Positions 49,593 through 60,346 are shown, numbered from the stretch's first letter. The stretch: 64,000 bases of DNA from Prochlorococcus sp. AG-402-N10 (GCA_003216465.1 QCIU01000002.1:124001-188000), one strand, 5' to 3'. Notes: a model not told the origin generated them from the sequence alone. Made by a program: numbers and translations.

Positions 49593-50594
49593 CGTTTGAG
49601 TTGGGAATGCAAATTCTATTTTATTAAAAGAAAATTCTTCAATAATACGCAAATTTATACTTTGTTGTGCCTCCATGGCAGATAAATAATTATTTGTTGG
49701 TATGTAATAAACTAGTTCAAAATTTAGACTAAAGTCTCCAAAATCTGTAAAGTGACATCTATCAAAAGAAGCATCTTTAGTTTCGTCAACTATTTTTTTT
49801 ATAATTTTTGGAATCATTTTCATTTGTGATGGAGAGGTTTCATAAACTACCCCCAATTTATGAACTAGCCTCCTTTTATTCATTTGTGCATAATTTGAAA
49901 TGATCCCATTAGTTAATGCACTATTGCTCATAACTATTACCTCTCCATTGATACTTCTTATTCTTGAGGATCTTACTCCTACTCTTTCTACCATTCCTAA
50001 TACACCATCAGACTTAATAAATTCCCCTTTTTGAAAAGGTTTATCTAGCAAAATTGTAATATATTCAAAAAATTCTTGTACTGGATCTTTTAATGCTAAA
50101 CCTGCTCCGATACCGCCTGCACTAAGCAGAGCCCAAATAGCAGTCATTTGTACTCCAATATTTTGTAAGAAAAATACGGATCCTATTGTCCAGGTAAATG
50201 CCTTAATTAAAGGAGTTAATGATGAGATCATTGAGCTAATTGAAGAATCATCAATTTTTGCGGTAGATTCTGTTAGAGATCTAATTAATACTTTATTTAA
50301 AGCTTTAATAATTATTATTAATATAAATAATTTCTGAATATTCAATAATACTGATATAAATGTAATTTCATCAGCGAAAAAGTAATCAATTGAGAAATAG
50401 GCTGATAAAAGAAAACCTATTGGTCTTATAATTCTAGTAAGTGTTTCAAAAATATAATCATCAAAATTTGTTTTTGTTCTTTTAGATATCCTTTTTAAAA
50501 TAATCTTTGATATTTTAGAAATTATTATTGATAAAATAATTCCAATAAGAAATATAGAACTTGCAAGAAGTAGATTTTCCGTAAATAATTTCAT
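49563..50594 (-). CDS. mscS: small-conductance mechanosensitive channel (MscS family)
   Basis: The 343-residue protein has an N-terminal group of hydrophobic helices (first ~165 residues) and a pore-lining helix with AIWALLSAGGIGAGLALKDPVQEFFEYI near residue 153. The beta domain (FIKSDGVLGMVERVGVRSSRIRSINGEVIVMSNSALTNGIISNY) and a C-terminal alpha/beta part follow. It opens on membrane tension to release solutes during hypo-osmotic shock. It is followed upstream by a 73-bp gap to the isochorismatase gene, also on the minus strand. Confidence 0.92.
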   Translation of the reverse strand: MKLFTENLLLASSIFLIGIILSIIISKISKIILKRISKRTKTNFDDYIFETLTRIIRPIGFLLSAYFSIDYFFADEITFISVLLNIQKLFILIIIIKALNKVLIRSLTESTAKIDDSSISSMISSLTPLIKAFTWTIGSVFFLQNIGVQMTAIWALLSAGGIGAGLALKDPVQEFFEYITILLDKPFQKGEFIKSDGVLGMVERVGVRSSRIRSINGEVIVMSNSALTNGIISNYAQMNKRRLVHKLGVVYETSPSQMKMIPKIIKKIVDETKDASFDRCHFTDFGDFSLNFELVYYIPTNNYLSAMEAQQSINLRIIEEFSFNKIEFAFPTQTLNIERNETK

Positions 50595-50667
50595 ATCAAA
50601 TAAATGCGTAAATAACCAATATTTAAAGTTTAAATTATCTCTAAAAATAAACCAACCTTAATTATTT

Positions 50668-51225
50668 CTAATTTTTAATTATATTTCTTATTTCTTTAAA
50701 TTCTTTTCTATCTGAAGTTTTACATATTTCAAAAATTATTGATTCAGTAGTTGTAATAATTGCCCCTTTATGAAGCATTCTTTGTAATGAAATTTCGTGA
50801 TCTAAATTATTTCTACTACCCATGGCATCAGATATTACTAAGACCTCATATCCCTTTAGTAATAACTCTAATACACTTTGTTGAATGCAAATGTGTGTCT
50901 CAAATCCGCAAACTATCAAATTAGTAATTTTTTTATTATCAAGTTCATCTAAAAGACCAGGACTACTAGCTATACTGAAACCCATTTTATGGATTTTATT
51001 AAAACTTACTTTTGGTAATAGATTTGGTATTGTTTTGCCTAATTTGAGGGGGTTTTGCTCCGAGACGAAAATATTCTCATCTAGAATTTGATAAGCATTT
51101 AATAACTTTTTGATATTTTCGATTATTGAATCTTTGTTATAAATTGGGGCTATGATCTTTTCCTGAATATCTACAAGAAGCAATGCGTTTTTTATTGGTA
51201 ATTTTCTTTTATGAGAATTTAACAT
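50668..51225 (-). CDS. isochorismatase-fold hydrolase
   Basis: The 185-residue protein has the three catalytic residues of the cysteine hydrolase fold: Asp in ALLLVDIQEKI near residue 19, a Lys near residue 80 in NKIHKMGFS, and Cys in LIVCGFETHICIQQSV near 119, in the CGxETHIC pattern of YcaC/nicotinamidase relatives. The substrate is unknown. It is divergent from the fur gene with 126 bp between. Confidence 0.82.
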   Translation of the reverse strand: MLNSHKRKLPIKNALLLVDIQEKIIAPIYNKDSIIENIKKLLNAYQILDENIFVSEQNPLKLGKTIPNLLPKVSFNKIHKMGFSIASSPGLLDELDNKKITNLIVCGFETHICIQQSVLELLLKGYEVLVISDAMGSRNNLDHEISLQRMLHKGAIITTTESIIFEICKTSDRKEFKEIRNIIKN

Positions 51226-51305
51226 TAAATTTCTCTAAGATTTAAAATATATACTAAGGTAAATTAATAAAGTATTTTAGTAAATTTATATTAGTTAAAA
51301 GTTGT

Positions 51306-51311
51306 TATAAT
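51306..51311 (+). promoter_or_regulatory. -10 element of the fur-family gene
   Basis: A perfect TATAAT lies 41 bp before the TTG start of the regulator gene. The weak inverted repeat GAGAA / TTCTC downstream (51331-51349) could be an operator used by the regulator itself. Confidence 0.45.
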
Positions 51312-51351
51312 CTCATCAAGAGTTATTATTGAGAATAGTTAAAGTTCTCTC

Positions 51352-51804
51352 TTGTCATTTTCCTCTCAATATAAAGTAATCTCATCCCCTCTAGGGGACG
51401 ACTTACATAAAGATGGCAAAAGGTTAACACCTCAGAGATTAAAAGTTTTAAATTTATTTGAAAACATTGGAGCAGGTAATCATTTAAGCGCGGAAGAGGT
51501 TCATGAAAAATTAGTTAAATCTAGTTCAAGAGTTTCTCTTGCAACAATATATAGAACTTTGAAGCTTCTTGTTCAGATGGGTTTATTACATGAATTAGAG
51601 CTTAGTGAAGGCGGACATAGATACGAAATACTTAGCAATGAAAATGCAGATCATCATCATTTAATTTGTATTAGGTGTGGAAGAACTGAAGAATTTGAAA
51701 ATGATGATGTATTAGAGGCTGGTAAAGTTGCTGCTAAAATAAATGGTTTTAAACTTATTGAATCCTCGTTAAATGTTAGAGCTATATGCCCTAAATGTAT
51801 CTAA
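51352..51804 (+). CDS. fur: Fur-family metal-responsive repressor
   Basis: The 150-residue protein has an N-terminal winged helix (KRLTPQRLKVLNLFENIGAGNHLSAEEVHEKL, then ATIYRTLKLLVQMGLL) and a C-terminal metal/dimer domain with HHHLICIRCGRTEEF near residue 101 and a closing ICPKC. The two CxxC-like pairs form the structural zinc site. The HHHL and EEF residues fit Fur more than Zur or PerR, but the class is not certain. The start is TTG. It would control iron-uptake genes. It is divergent from the isochorismatase gene. Confidence 0.83.
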   Translation: MSFSSQYKVISSPLGDDLHKDGKRLTPQRLKVLNLFENIGAGNHLSAEEVHEKLVKSSSRVSLATIYRTLKLLVQMGLLHELELSEGGHRYEILSNENADHHHLICIRCGRTEEFENDDVLEAGKVAAKINGFKLIESSLNVRAICPKCI

Positions 51805-51810
51805 CAGTTA

Positions 51811-52743
51811 CTAAGTTAAAGTACCACCACAGCTTGATCCTGCTCCTGCTGTGCAAGCAAAGCAATGTTCATTAACAGCTACTTCATAATCGAATGTAAA
51901 TGATTTATTCATTAAATCAGAAAGGGTCTTTGGTCCTTTATTCCCTTTTAAATTTATTTGCTGATTAAAGTCACAATCATAAATTTCACCTTTCCAATTA
52001 ACACTAATAGTTTTTTTACACATAAGGTTTTCTAAATTATTTTTATTAAAATTTTCTTTAAGTAATTTGTAATATGTCTCAAGTTTTTTTTCTCTATTAA
52101 GGGAGTCTGCGTATCTATTAATTGGCATATTGGTTATTGTGTAAAGATTATTAAATGAAATATTGTACTTTTCAAAAAGTATTCTTTTATAATTACTTTC
52201 TAGGGATTCTTGTGATGGAGGAAGAATAGGATTTACAGGATTATAAACTAGATTTAATTGCAGTCCATTTTTACTTTTCCCATAGCCTAAATTATTTAGT
52301 AATTTTAAAGCATTAATACTTTTATCAAAGACTCCATATCCCCTTTGTTGCTCAACATTATTTTTTTCATAGCATGGAAGTGATGCTGTTACTATTACTT
52401 TATTTTTAGCAAGAAATTGGGGTAGATCTTTGTATCCCTCTTCAAAGAAAATTGTTAGATTACACCTATCAATAATATCAATATTTTTATTACTTAAACT
52501 GATAATTAGATTTCTAAATTCAGGATGCATTTCAGGAGCTCCTCCAGTAATATCTAAAGTTTTAATTCTATATTTATCAATCACTTTAGGAATAAGAGAA
52601 ATTATTTCATTAGACATCTTTTCGGTACGCAATGGACTTGAATTTACATGACAATGTTTACAAACTTGATTGCATTTATAACCAATATTTATCTGCAGTG
52701 TTTCTATAGTTTCTTTATTTATTAAAGGGAAACTACTTATCAT
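51811..52743 (-). CDS. arsS: radical SAM protein ArsS (arsenosugar biosynthesis type)
   Basis: This 310-residue radical SAM enzyme has the cluster motif CNQVCKHCH near residue 24, then LDITGGAPEMHPEFRNLI (GGE-like region) and a C-terminal Cys-rich tail, CFACTAGAGSSCGG, for extra clusters (DUF3641). This matches the ArsS family, which makes dimethylarsinoyl-deoxyadenosine, an arsenosugar precursor, from dimethylarsenite. No arsM or ars operon is in the window, so its partner would be elsewhere. It ends 6 bp after the convergent fur gene. Confidence 0.8.
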   Translation of the reverse strand: MISSFPLINKETIETLQINIGYKCNQVCKHCHVNSSPLRTEKMSNEIISLIPKVIDKYRIKTLDITGGAPEMHPEFRNLIISLSNKNIDIIDRCNLTIFFEEGYKDLPQFLAKNKVIVTASLPCYEKNNVEQQRGYGVFDKSINALKLLNNLGYGKSKNGLQLNLVYNPVNPILPPSQESLESNYKRILFEKYNISFNNLYTITNMPINRYADSLNREKKLETYYKLLKENFNKNNLENLMCKKTISVNWKGEIYDCDFNQQINLKGNKGPKTLSDLMNKSFTFDYEVAVNEHCFACTAGAGSSCGGTLT

Positions 52744-52786
52744 GATTTTTGATCTTTTCTTAAATTTTAAATAAACAAATCAAGAA

Positions 52787-53992
52787 TTAGGTTTTTAATT
52801 CGGATCTTTTTTTTGCAAATTCAATAAACCAGCTTATATATTCTTTGGGACCCCCCTGAAAAACCATATCAAACTTTAGGTTATCTTGATCATCACTTAT
52901 TCCTTCTAAACCGGTTATTTTTGTAGAAGGTCTACAAACTTCTCCTGAGCTACTATCAACGAAAATTATTTTATTGTTACTTTCAAACTCTTCTCCTAGT
53001 AATTGAATAAATTCTAAGAATGATCGATCACTTCCTCCTCTTGAATAACCATTATTAGTATTTTTTTGCGATGTGACTGTGTCCCCAATCCCAATAATTG
53101 TTGGCATATCTTTTGATTTAATATATTTTTTGCAGAAATTTACCTTTTCTATTATCGATTTAGGAGAGTCTCTAAAATTAAAGTTTCTACCAAATGGAGC
53201 TTTACCCGTAGTATCAAAAATAAATTTATTTAATAAAAAGAGGACCCCTGAGTCTTTTACTGCTCCTTTAATAAGTAGCTGTATATCGGTTGATCCAATA
53301 TCATTTTTGTTAGAAAGTTTAATTATCTCATTTCCATCTTTGATCCCTAGGTTTGGTGATATATGAAGAAAAAATGAGTTTATAAGTCCTTGAGCTTTAG
53401 CTTTATAAATGATGTCATTCATCATATCTTTAAAGCTTTTTTGAATAATTTTTCTTTTTTCAGAATCATCTTTTACTAAATCGAAAAGGCTATTGAAATT
53501 TATTGTTGGAGAGAACCTTGTTTTACATATCGATTTTGAAGCATGAGAATTTATTTCTTCTTGATCGATATTAGGAAAAATATTCCTTACTATTTTTTCA
53601 AAATTTGGCCTTATTAAGTCAGGAACTTTGGCTAAGAAATCCATCTCTTCTTTCGATACTCCCTCAAAACTAATATTCCCATTACTATCTTGATATTCAA
53701 CTCCGCATGCAGCTAAACCTCTTAAATAGAGACCTTTTTCTTTTGGCTGATCAATACTTTTTAGGCTTCTTTCAACTATTCTGTTTACTCCTCTTGGACC
53801 TTCATGTTCTCCACATGTTAAAACAAAAAATTCTTTTTCTAAATTTTTTACGGCAAATATGAATTTTGATTCTAGTTTTCTTGTCATTGGGTCTTTTACC
53901 AATTCAATACATACTCCATCTATATCTTGAATAAATAAGATATTTTTAGAGTTAATTATTATTTTTTCGAAATCTAAGTTAAAATTATTCAT
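52787..53992 (-). CDS. stpA: glucosylglycerol 3-phosphatase
   Basis: The 401-residue protein starts with a HAD-like nucleophile motif, LFIQDIDGVCIEL, and matches the StpA/GgpP pattern that removes phosphate from glucosylglycerol phosphate, the last step of glucosylglycerol synthesis. Other segments are FAVKNLEKEFFVLTCGEHEG and IGIGDTVTSQKNTNNGYSRGGSDRSFLEFIQLLG, which has the late Asp pair. No ggpS gene is present in the window. It is divergent from the GpsA-like gene, with 153 bp between. Confidence 0.8.
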   Translation of the reverse strand: MNNFNLDFEKIIINSKNILFIQDIDGVCIELVKDPMTRKLESKFIFAVKNLEKEFFVLTCGEHEGPRGVNRIVERSLKSIDQPKEKGLYLRGLAACGVEYQDSNGNISFEGVSKEEMDFLAKVPDLIRPNFEKIVRNIFPNIDQEEINSHASKSICKTRFSPTINFNSLFDLVKDDSEKRKIIQKSFKDMMNDIIYKAKAQGLINSFFLHISPNLGIKDGNEIIKLSNKNDIGSTDIQLLIKGAVKDSGVLFLLNKFIFDTTGKAPFGRNFNFRDSPKSIIEKVNFCKKYIKSKDMPTIIGIGDTVTSQKNTNNGYSRGGSDRSFLEFIQLLGEEFESNNKIIFVDSSSGEVCRPSTKITGLEGISDDQDNLKFDMVFQGGPKEYISWFIEFAKKRSELKT

Positions 53993-54025
53993 TTTCTATC
54001 ATGAAAATTTGCTTTCTTTTGAATC

Positions 54026-54031
54026 TATAAT
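54026..54031 (+). promoter_or_regulatory. candidate -10 element of the GpsA-like gene
   Basis: A perfect TATAAT lies 114 bp before the ATG at 54146. A start here would give a leader of about 100 nt that includes the short frame at 54085-54111. Confidence 0.4.
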
Positions 54032-54084
54032 AAAGCTTGAAATTTGAAATATAAAATTCAATATTTATATTAAAAGGATTTGCG

Positions 54085-54111
54085 ATGGCAATAAATTGGT
54101 TTAATGTATAA
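54085..54111 (+). CDS. possible 8-residue leader peptide
   Basis: ATG GCA ATA AAT TGG TTT AAT GTA TAA follows a good ribosome site, AAGGA at 54074-54078, six bases upstream. It lies in the leader of the GpsA-like gene. It contains one Trp codon and no run of regulatory codons, so attenuation is not obvious. Confidence 0.25.
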   Translation: MAINWFNV

Positions 54112-54145
54112 AAATCTCAGTTATGGAAAATTTTAAGATAATTTT

Positions 54146-55672
54146 ATGGATAAAAAAAACAAAATGAATAATAGTTTTTTTGGGCTTTTAAATAATGAAA
54201 AATCTTTTTATTCATTTTTAGAAGAAATTGAAAGTTCCAAAGTGGGATTCTACAGTGTTGGATTATATCCAGCATCATTAGCATACAACTGTGCAATGCA
54301 TTCTGAGTCAAATAATATTCTTTTAGCTCCAAGACCTGGAAGAGATTTGTTAGGTGCTTTTTCTAAAAATGTTCTATCCAAGATGGAACACAAAATAATA
54401 GAAAAAATTGAAGGTATGGGAAATTACTTTTTTGACGGTAAATGTAGGACTAATACTCTGGAGGATCTTCTTCTAAAATGTAAGATCGTTATTCTCGCTT
54501 CAAATAGTAATCACATACAAAATGATATTCGTGATGCCATAGAACTAAGAAAATCTTTAAATCGCGAAAATGTAGTCCTTGCATGTCTTGTCGGCTCTTT
54601 TTGTTTTGATGATGAAGATGAAAAACCCTATATTTTATGTGATCAATATCCTGATTTAGCTTTCTTTACAGGATTTCATCGTCATGGTGCATTACGAAAC
54701 CCTAAAGATAGTTTTACAGCTAATTTTTGTCATCCTGACTCATTAACAGCTCTAATTGGGGCAAGAATTTTAAATCAATTATCACCAAATATTCAGGTAT
54801 CGCCAGGTGTTCATAATATTGAATGCCAGTACATTAAGTCCATAAAAAATATTTCTTCAATATTCGCAGGGTTTGTAAATAACTTTCATTCAGATAAGCC
54901 TGGAATGTTGCCCACAATCAATACTGTTTTATTAACTCAGTGTTTGGATCAAGCAGCGACTGTTTCTATAAAAGTTAGAAAAGAAAATAAATTTCAAAAC
55001 TTACATTTTTCATTAAAAGAACTTGGATATGGTGAAGATATTATTATCGCTAAAGAAAATCTTGGTAATAAATCTTTTGAATCGGCTGATTATACTTTTT
55101 CTCAACTAAATGCTGTTAAAGCTGATGTGTTGGGTAGTATGACTTTGCCATTAGAGGGTAATCCAACAAGGAATTTTCAGGCAGGTCAAGTTTTATCAGA
55201 TATGCTTTTAAGACTTAATAGATGTCCTAATGATGTCGGTGAGTTTATTACTTGGTGTGAAAAATTTAGCTTAAGTCAAGGAGGCCTTGAGGGCTTGAAG
55301 TCGCTAAAATTTTGGCCCAAAATTTACAGGGAATTTAAAATTAAAAATAATAATTGCTCAATGATAAATCTAATTTATTTATGCTTTAATGCAAAAGCTG
55401 AAGAAAAAAAAGATATTTACGAGGTATTAATTAATTCAGATGCAATAACTAATTTTTGTCAGGAATCTGTAAAGCCTAATTTATCTTTAGAACTAAATTA
55501 TAAACTTCAAGGAATAGATGTTTTTGATAATAAAAAACTACTTTATGAGAAATTAATTTCAAATAGTAATGAAATTAATTTTGATAAAAAATCATATAAA
55601 AAATTACCTAGTGAAAAAAATCCAAACTATATTAAAGCAATAAAAATAATAAATAAATATTTTACTAATTAG
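54146..55672 (+). CDS. GpsA-like dehydrogenase, long form
   Basis: I know no specific name for this 508-residue protein. Its first ~300 residues follow the order of NAD-dependent glycerol-3-phosphate dehydrogenase (GpsA). A Rossmann start, VGFYSVGLYPASLAYN, is followed by CKIVILASNSNHIQNDI, VLACLVG, and SIKNISSIFAGF with Lys234, which corresponds to the GpsA Lys in its LKN..AI..G motif. MLPTINTVLLTQCLDQAA follows as in the helical domain. The last ~200 residues are extra. It may make glycerol 3-phosphate for glucosylglycerol, being divergent from stpA. The start could be 54146 or 54164. Confidence 0.55.
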   Translation: MDKKNKMNNSFFGLLNNEKSFYSFLEEIESSKVGFYSVGLYPASLAYNCAMHSESNNILLAPRPGRDLLGAFSKNVLSKMEHKIIEKIEGMGNYFFDGKCRTNTLEDLLLKCKIVILASNSNHIQNDIRDAIELRKSLNRENVVLACLVGSFCFDDEDEKPYILCDQYPDLAFFTGFHRHGALRNPKDSFTANFCHPDSLTALIGARILNQLSPNIQVSPGVHNIECQYIKSIKNISSIFAGFVNNFHSDKPGMLPTINTVLLTQCLDQAATVSIKVRKENKFQNLHFSLKELGYGEDIIIAKENLGNKSFESADYTFSQLNAVKADVLGSMTLPLEGNPTRNFQAGQVLSDMLLRLNRCPNDVGEFITWCEKFSLSQGGLEGLKSLKFWPKIYREFKIKNNNCSMINLIYLCFNAKAEEKKDIYEVLINSDAITNFCQESVKPNLSLELNYKLQGIDVFDNKKLLYEKLISNSNEINFDKKSYKKLPSEKNPNYIKAIKIINKYFTN

Positions 55673-55775
55673 TACAAGAATTAATAAATTTCTTTAAATC
55701 AATTTAGTTGCTCTACTATTATTTACTTATACTATTTTCAGAGTTAAACTTACTAAGTTAAAGAAGGTCTTTTTT

Positions 55776-56435
55776 TTGAATAAAGAATTATCACATCGCT
55801 CTCATGAACTCAAAGCTCTTGGTTGGAACCAAGAAGATTTATCAAGGTATGAAGACTTATGGGACTATAGTCAAAGATGGGGATTGATAAATTTAGAAAG
55901 AGAAGACAGACAATTCTTGAAAAAAGCAGAGAAGTTGCTTCCGAAAATTCAAAATAAAAAAGCATCTATTAAAAAATCTATTGAAGAAAAATCTTATTAT
56001 TTATGGTTAAATTTCTATCTTGACGAAATTAAAATATTTAATGAATCTTACGTACCCAAAAATCAAGTAAGTGTTTGGACTCTTTTGATTGAAGAGGAGT
56101 TGAAACTTCTTAAAGAGCTACAACCAGTAATGGGCTTACCAGATACTTTGAAGGCTAAAAATTTGTTTGTTAATAGAAAACAAATTATTGAAAAAGCCTA
56201 TAAAGAATACAATGCTAAAAATAATAACGAGTTGTTTAATTTTAATGAAATACTTGTTAAATCTGAAAAAGATGTTGCTAAAAGTTGGAAATCTATTACT
56301 GAAAAAGATCCTGAAGCAAATAAAACCTTTCCTATTATCGATAGCAAAAATATAGCCGCTTTGAGAACTGAAATAAATGAAGATTTTAAATCATTTATGA
56401 GGGAAAATTATCCATCATTAAAAGTGGATTTATAA
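55776..56435 (+). CDS. unknown helical protein, picocyanobacterial type
   Basis: Not recognised. The 219-residue product is highly charged and helical, with early ELKALGWNQEDLSRYEDLWDYSQRWGLINLEREDR and a long Lys-rich stretch. Many Trp and Tyr residues (WDYSQRW, YYLWLNFYLDE) suggest a folded domain, not a disordered one. No membrane helix or enzyme motif is visible. The start is TTG. It lies between the GpsA-like gene and metY with gaps of 103 and 72 bp. Confidence 0.55.
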   Translation: MNKELSHRSHELKALGWNQEDLSRYEDLWDYSQRWGLINLEREDRQFLKKAEKLLPKIQNKKASIKKSIEEKSYYLWLNFYLDEIKIFNESYVPKNQVSVWTLLIEEELKLLKELQPVMGLPDTLKAKNLFVNRKQIIEKAYKEYNAKNNNELFNFNEILVKSEKDVAKSWKSITEKDPEANKTFPIIDSKNIAALRTEINEDFKSFMRENYPSLKVDL

Positions 56436-56480
56436 AGATTTATCTTTTTTATATTTATTTTTAGGAAGTTTTTAAGTTAA

Positions 56481-57836
<1,356 letters not shown>

Positions 57837-57850
57837 ATAATGGAGATTCT

Positions 57851-58741
57851 TTGGCTTTAATAATACCTAGCAATTATCACAAGATTAGTGATGTTGAGAA
57901 AAATCATATTTCTTGGATTGAACCGGAATTGGCCGAAAGACAGGACATTCGTCCATTAAGGATTGGTATTTTAAATATCATGCCTCTTGGGAAGCAATAT
58001 GAATTTAATTTATTACATCCTCTTGGGTTGTCCCCTCTTCAAATCGAACCTGTTTGGATAAAATTAAAAACTCATTCATACAAAACATGGGATCTTAACC
58101 ATTTAAATAATCTTTATACAACATGGGATGAGGCAAATGATCCAGAACCGTTAGATGGAGTAATTATTACCGGGGCACCTGTAGAGCATTTGCCTTTTGA
58201 AGAAGTTAAATATTGGGATGAATTCGTTAATATCACTAATCAAGCAAGAAATTTGTGTGCAAGTACTCTTGGATTATGTTGGGCAGGATTTGCACTCGCA
58301 TATTTGGCAGGTGTTAATAAAACAGTATTTGATAAAAAATTATTTGGGGTATTCCCATTGAAAAGTCTCGTTCCTGGTCATCCTTTAATGGGGACACAAG
58401 ATGATGAATTTATTTGTCCTCAGAGTAGATTTGCCGGATTACCCGATCTTCAAATGGAAGAAGCTGAAAAAGCAGGGAAATTAAATTTGCTCGCATATGG
58501 GAAGAATGTTGGTTATACAATATTTGAAACAAAAGATCAAAAACAACTCATGCATTTAGGTCATCCTGAATATACAGTGCATAGGATAATTAGCGAAATT
58601 AAAAGGGATAAAGAAAAAGGAGATGTACCTCCTCCTAAGAATTTTGATGTTAATTGTTCAAATACATCTTGGAGATCTCATCGGAATCTACTTTTTCAGC
58701 AATGGTTATGGTTTTGTTATCAGCAAGTTAGCCTTAATTAA
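57851..58741 (+). CDS. metA: homoserine O-acyltransferase (MetA family)
   Basis: The 296-residue enzyme is of the MetA class with a catalytic Cys in STLGLCWAGFALAYL near residue 142. Other motifs are PLRIGILNIMPLGKQ, VIITGAPVEHLPFEEVKYW, the His in MHLGHPEYT, and SQSRF-like PQSRFAGLPD. MetA acylates homoserine with succinyl- or acetyl-CoA. The pairing with MetY, which uses the acetyl ester, suggests acetyl here. The start is TTG with GGAG at 57842-57845. It converges on the SulP gene with a 6-bp gap. Confidence 0.92.
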   Translation: MALIIPSNYHKISDVEKNHISWIEPELAERQDIRPLRIGILNIMPLGKQYEFNLLHPLGLSPLQIEPVWIKLKTHSYKTWDLNHLNNLYTTWDEANDPEPLDGVIITGAPVEHLPFEEVKYWDEFVNITNQARNLCASTLGLCWAGFALAYLAGVNKTVFDKKLFGVFPLKSLVPGHPLMGTQDDEFICPQSRFAGLPDLQMEEAEKAGKLNLLAYGKNVGYTIFETKDQKQLMHLGHPEYTVHRIISEIKRDKEKGDVPPPKNFDVNCSNTSWRSHRNLLFQQWLWFCYQQVSLN

Positions 58742-58747
58742 ATTGAG

Positions 58748-60316
58748 TTAATGAGAGATTTCAAGACCTCCTAGTCTTTCAAATAAATTCAGACTTTCTT
58801 TATTTAAACCAATAATCTCAACTTTTGAACCGCTATTTTTGAATTTTCTAATGATTTGATCAAGGGCAACAACTCCGCTCTGATCCCAAATATGAGCTAA
58901 AGACATATCAATTAAAATATCTTTTGGATGTTCATGAATATCGAATCCTTGTAGAAAATATATTTTACTTACAAAAAATAATTGACCTTCAACTTTGTAA
59001 GTAATTTGGTTTTTACCTTTAACTCTTGAAACTGTTATAACTTTTGCCACTTTCCTGCTAAAAAGTATTGCAGCCAAACCAACTCCTGCGATAACACCTA
59101 GAGCAAGATTGTGTGGTTTTGTAAGCATCGTGACCGCAAATGTCATAAGCATTACTGCAGTGTCACTTTTTGGTATTTTTCTAATATTCTTTAAACCAGT
59201 TAAATCAGCAGTGCTTACAGCAATTGTTATCATTATTGCTACTAAAGCGGCCATGGGTATTGCCCCTATCCATGGTTTTAAAAGGATGATCATTAATAGT
59301 AAAGATAGTCCTGAAATTAAAGTTGATAACCTAGATTTACCTCCATTCTGATTATTCATAACTGATTGCCCTACTAGCGCACAGCCTGCCATTCCTCCAA
59401 ATAAAGAGGATATTATATTAGCGATACCTTGCCCCCTTGCTTCTTTGTTTTTGTTGGAACTTGTATCTGTGGCATCATCTAATATATCTTGAGTTAAGAA
59501 TGTTTCCATTAACCCCACAAGCGAGATTGCCAAAGATGTTGGCAATATTACACCTAATGTTGAGAGGTTGAATGGTACTTTCCCATTCGCTAATTCACCA
59601 AATGGTAAGGAGAGACTAGGGAATCCATTCGGTAATGTTCCTAAATCACTAACAGTAGGGATTTCTAATTTAAAAAATACACTTATTAAAGTAAGCAGAA
59701 CAATTGCTACTAATTGAGAAGGGATTACTTTTGTTATTTTGGGAAATCCGTAAATAACAATTAATCCTAAAATTACGAGAATCCAAACAGTAGGTATTTG
59801 ACTATTTGTGGGATATTTTGAAAGTTCATTTTCTAATAGTTTCCCATCATTAATGCCAATTCCTAATTGAAGGAATTGAGCTTGAAATATTAATAAAGCA
59901 AGAGCATTTACAAATCCGCTTAATACACCTGTTGGTACAAATCTCATTTGATAAGCCAGCCTTAGATATCCCCAGAGTATTTGAAAAACACCTGTTAATA
60001 ATCCTGCAGCTATTAAATAGGAAAGACCAAGATTTGTTCCTGGGGATTGAGCTTCTCCAATAGCAACAACCCCAGTCATCAAAAGAGCTGTTGAGCCTGT
60101 CGCGGAAGTAATCATTCCCCTTCTGCCCCCAAGAATCGCAATCGTTATAGATAAACAGAATGCACCATAAAGTCCAACTTTTGGATCAACTCCAGCAATT
60201 CCTGAAAAAGCAATCGCTTCAGGAATCATTGCAAAAGCTACTACTAAACCTGAAAGAATATTGGATTTTGGATCATCTAACCAATTTTTAGATAAATATT
60301 TGGTGAAATTTGACAT
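58748..60316 (-). CDS. SulP-family anion transporter with STAS domain
   Basis: The 522-residue protein has about 12-14 membrane helices and a C-terminal STAS domain (from ~residue 420). Motifs are DPKSNILSGLVVAFAMIPEAIAFSGIAGVDPKVGLYGAF and GQGIANIISSLFGGMAGCALVGQSVMNNQNGG. The STAS region includes LIDMSLAHIWDQSGVVALDQI. The family includes sulfate permeases and the cyanobacterial bicarbonate transporter BicA. I cannot tell which from sequence; in a marine cyanobacterium both are plausible. Its neighbour metA points weakly to sulfur. Confidence 0.83.
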   Translation of the reverse strand: MSNFTKYLSKNWLDDPKSNILSGLVVAFAMIPEAIAFSGIAGVDPKVGLYGAFCLSITIAILGGRRGMITSATGSTALLMTGVVAIGEAQSPGTNLGLSYLIAAGLLTGVFQILWGYLRLAYQMRFVPTGVLSGFVNALALLIFQAQFLQLGIGINDGKLLENELSKYPTNSQIPTVWILVILGLIVIYGFPKITKVIPSQLVAIVLLTLISVFFKLEIPTVSDLGTLPNGFPSLSLPFGELANGKVPFNLSTLGVILPTSLAISLVGLMETFLTQDILDDATDTSSNKNKEARGQGIANIISSLFGGMAGCALVGQSVMNNQNGGKSRLSTLISGLSLLLMIILLKPWIGAIPMAALVAIMITIAVSTADLTGLKNIRKIPKSDTAVMLMTFAVTMLTKPHNLALGVIAGVGLAAILFSRKVAKVITVSRVKGKNQITYKVEGQLFFVSKIYFLQGFDIHEHPKDILIDMSLAHIWDQSGVVALDQIIRKFKNSGSKVEIIGLNKESLNLFERLGGLEISH

Positions 60317-60346
60317 TTTAATTCTTCTTATATTTAAAAAGTTACC

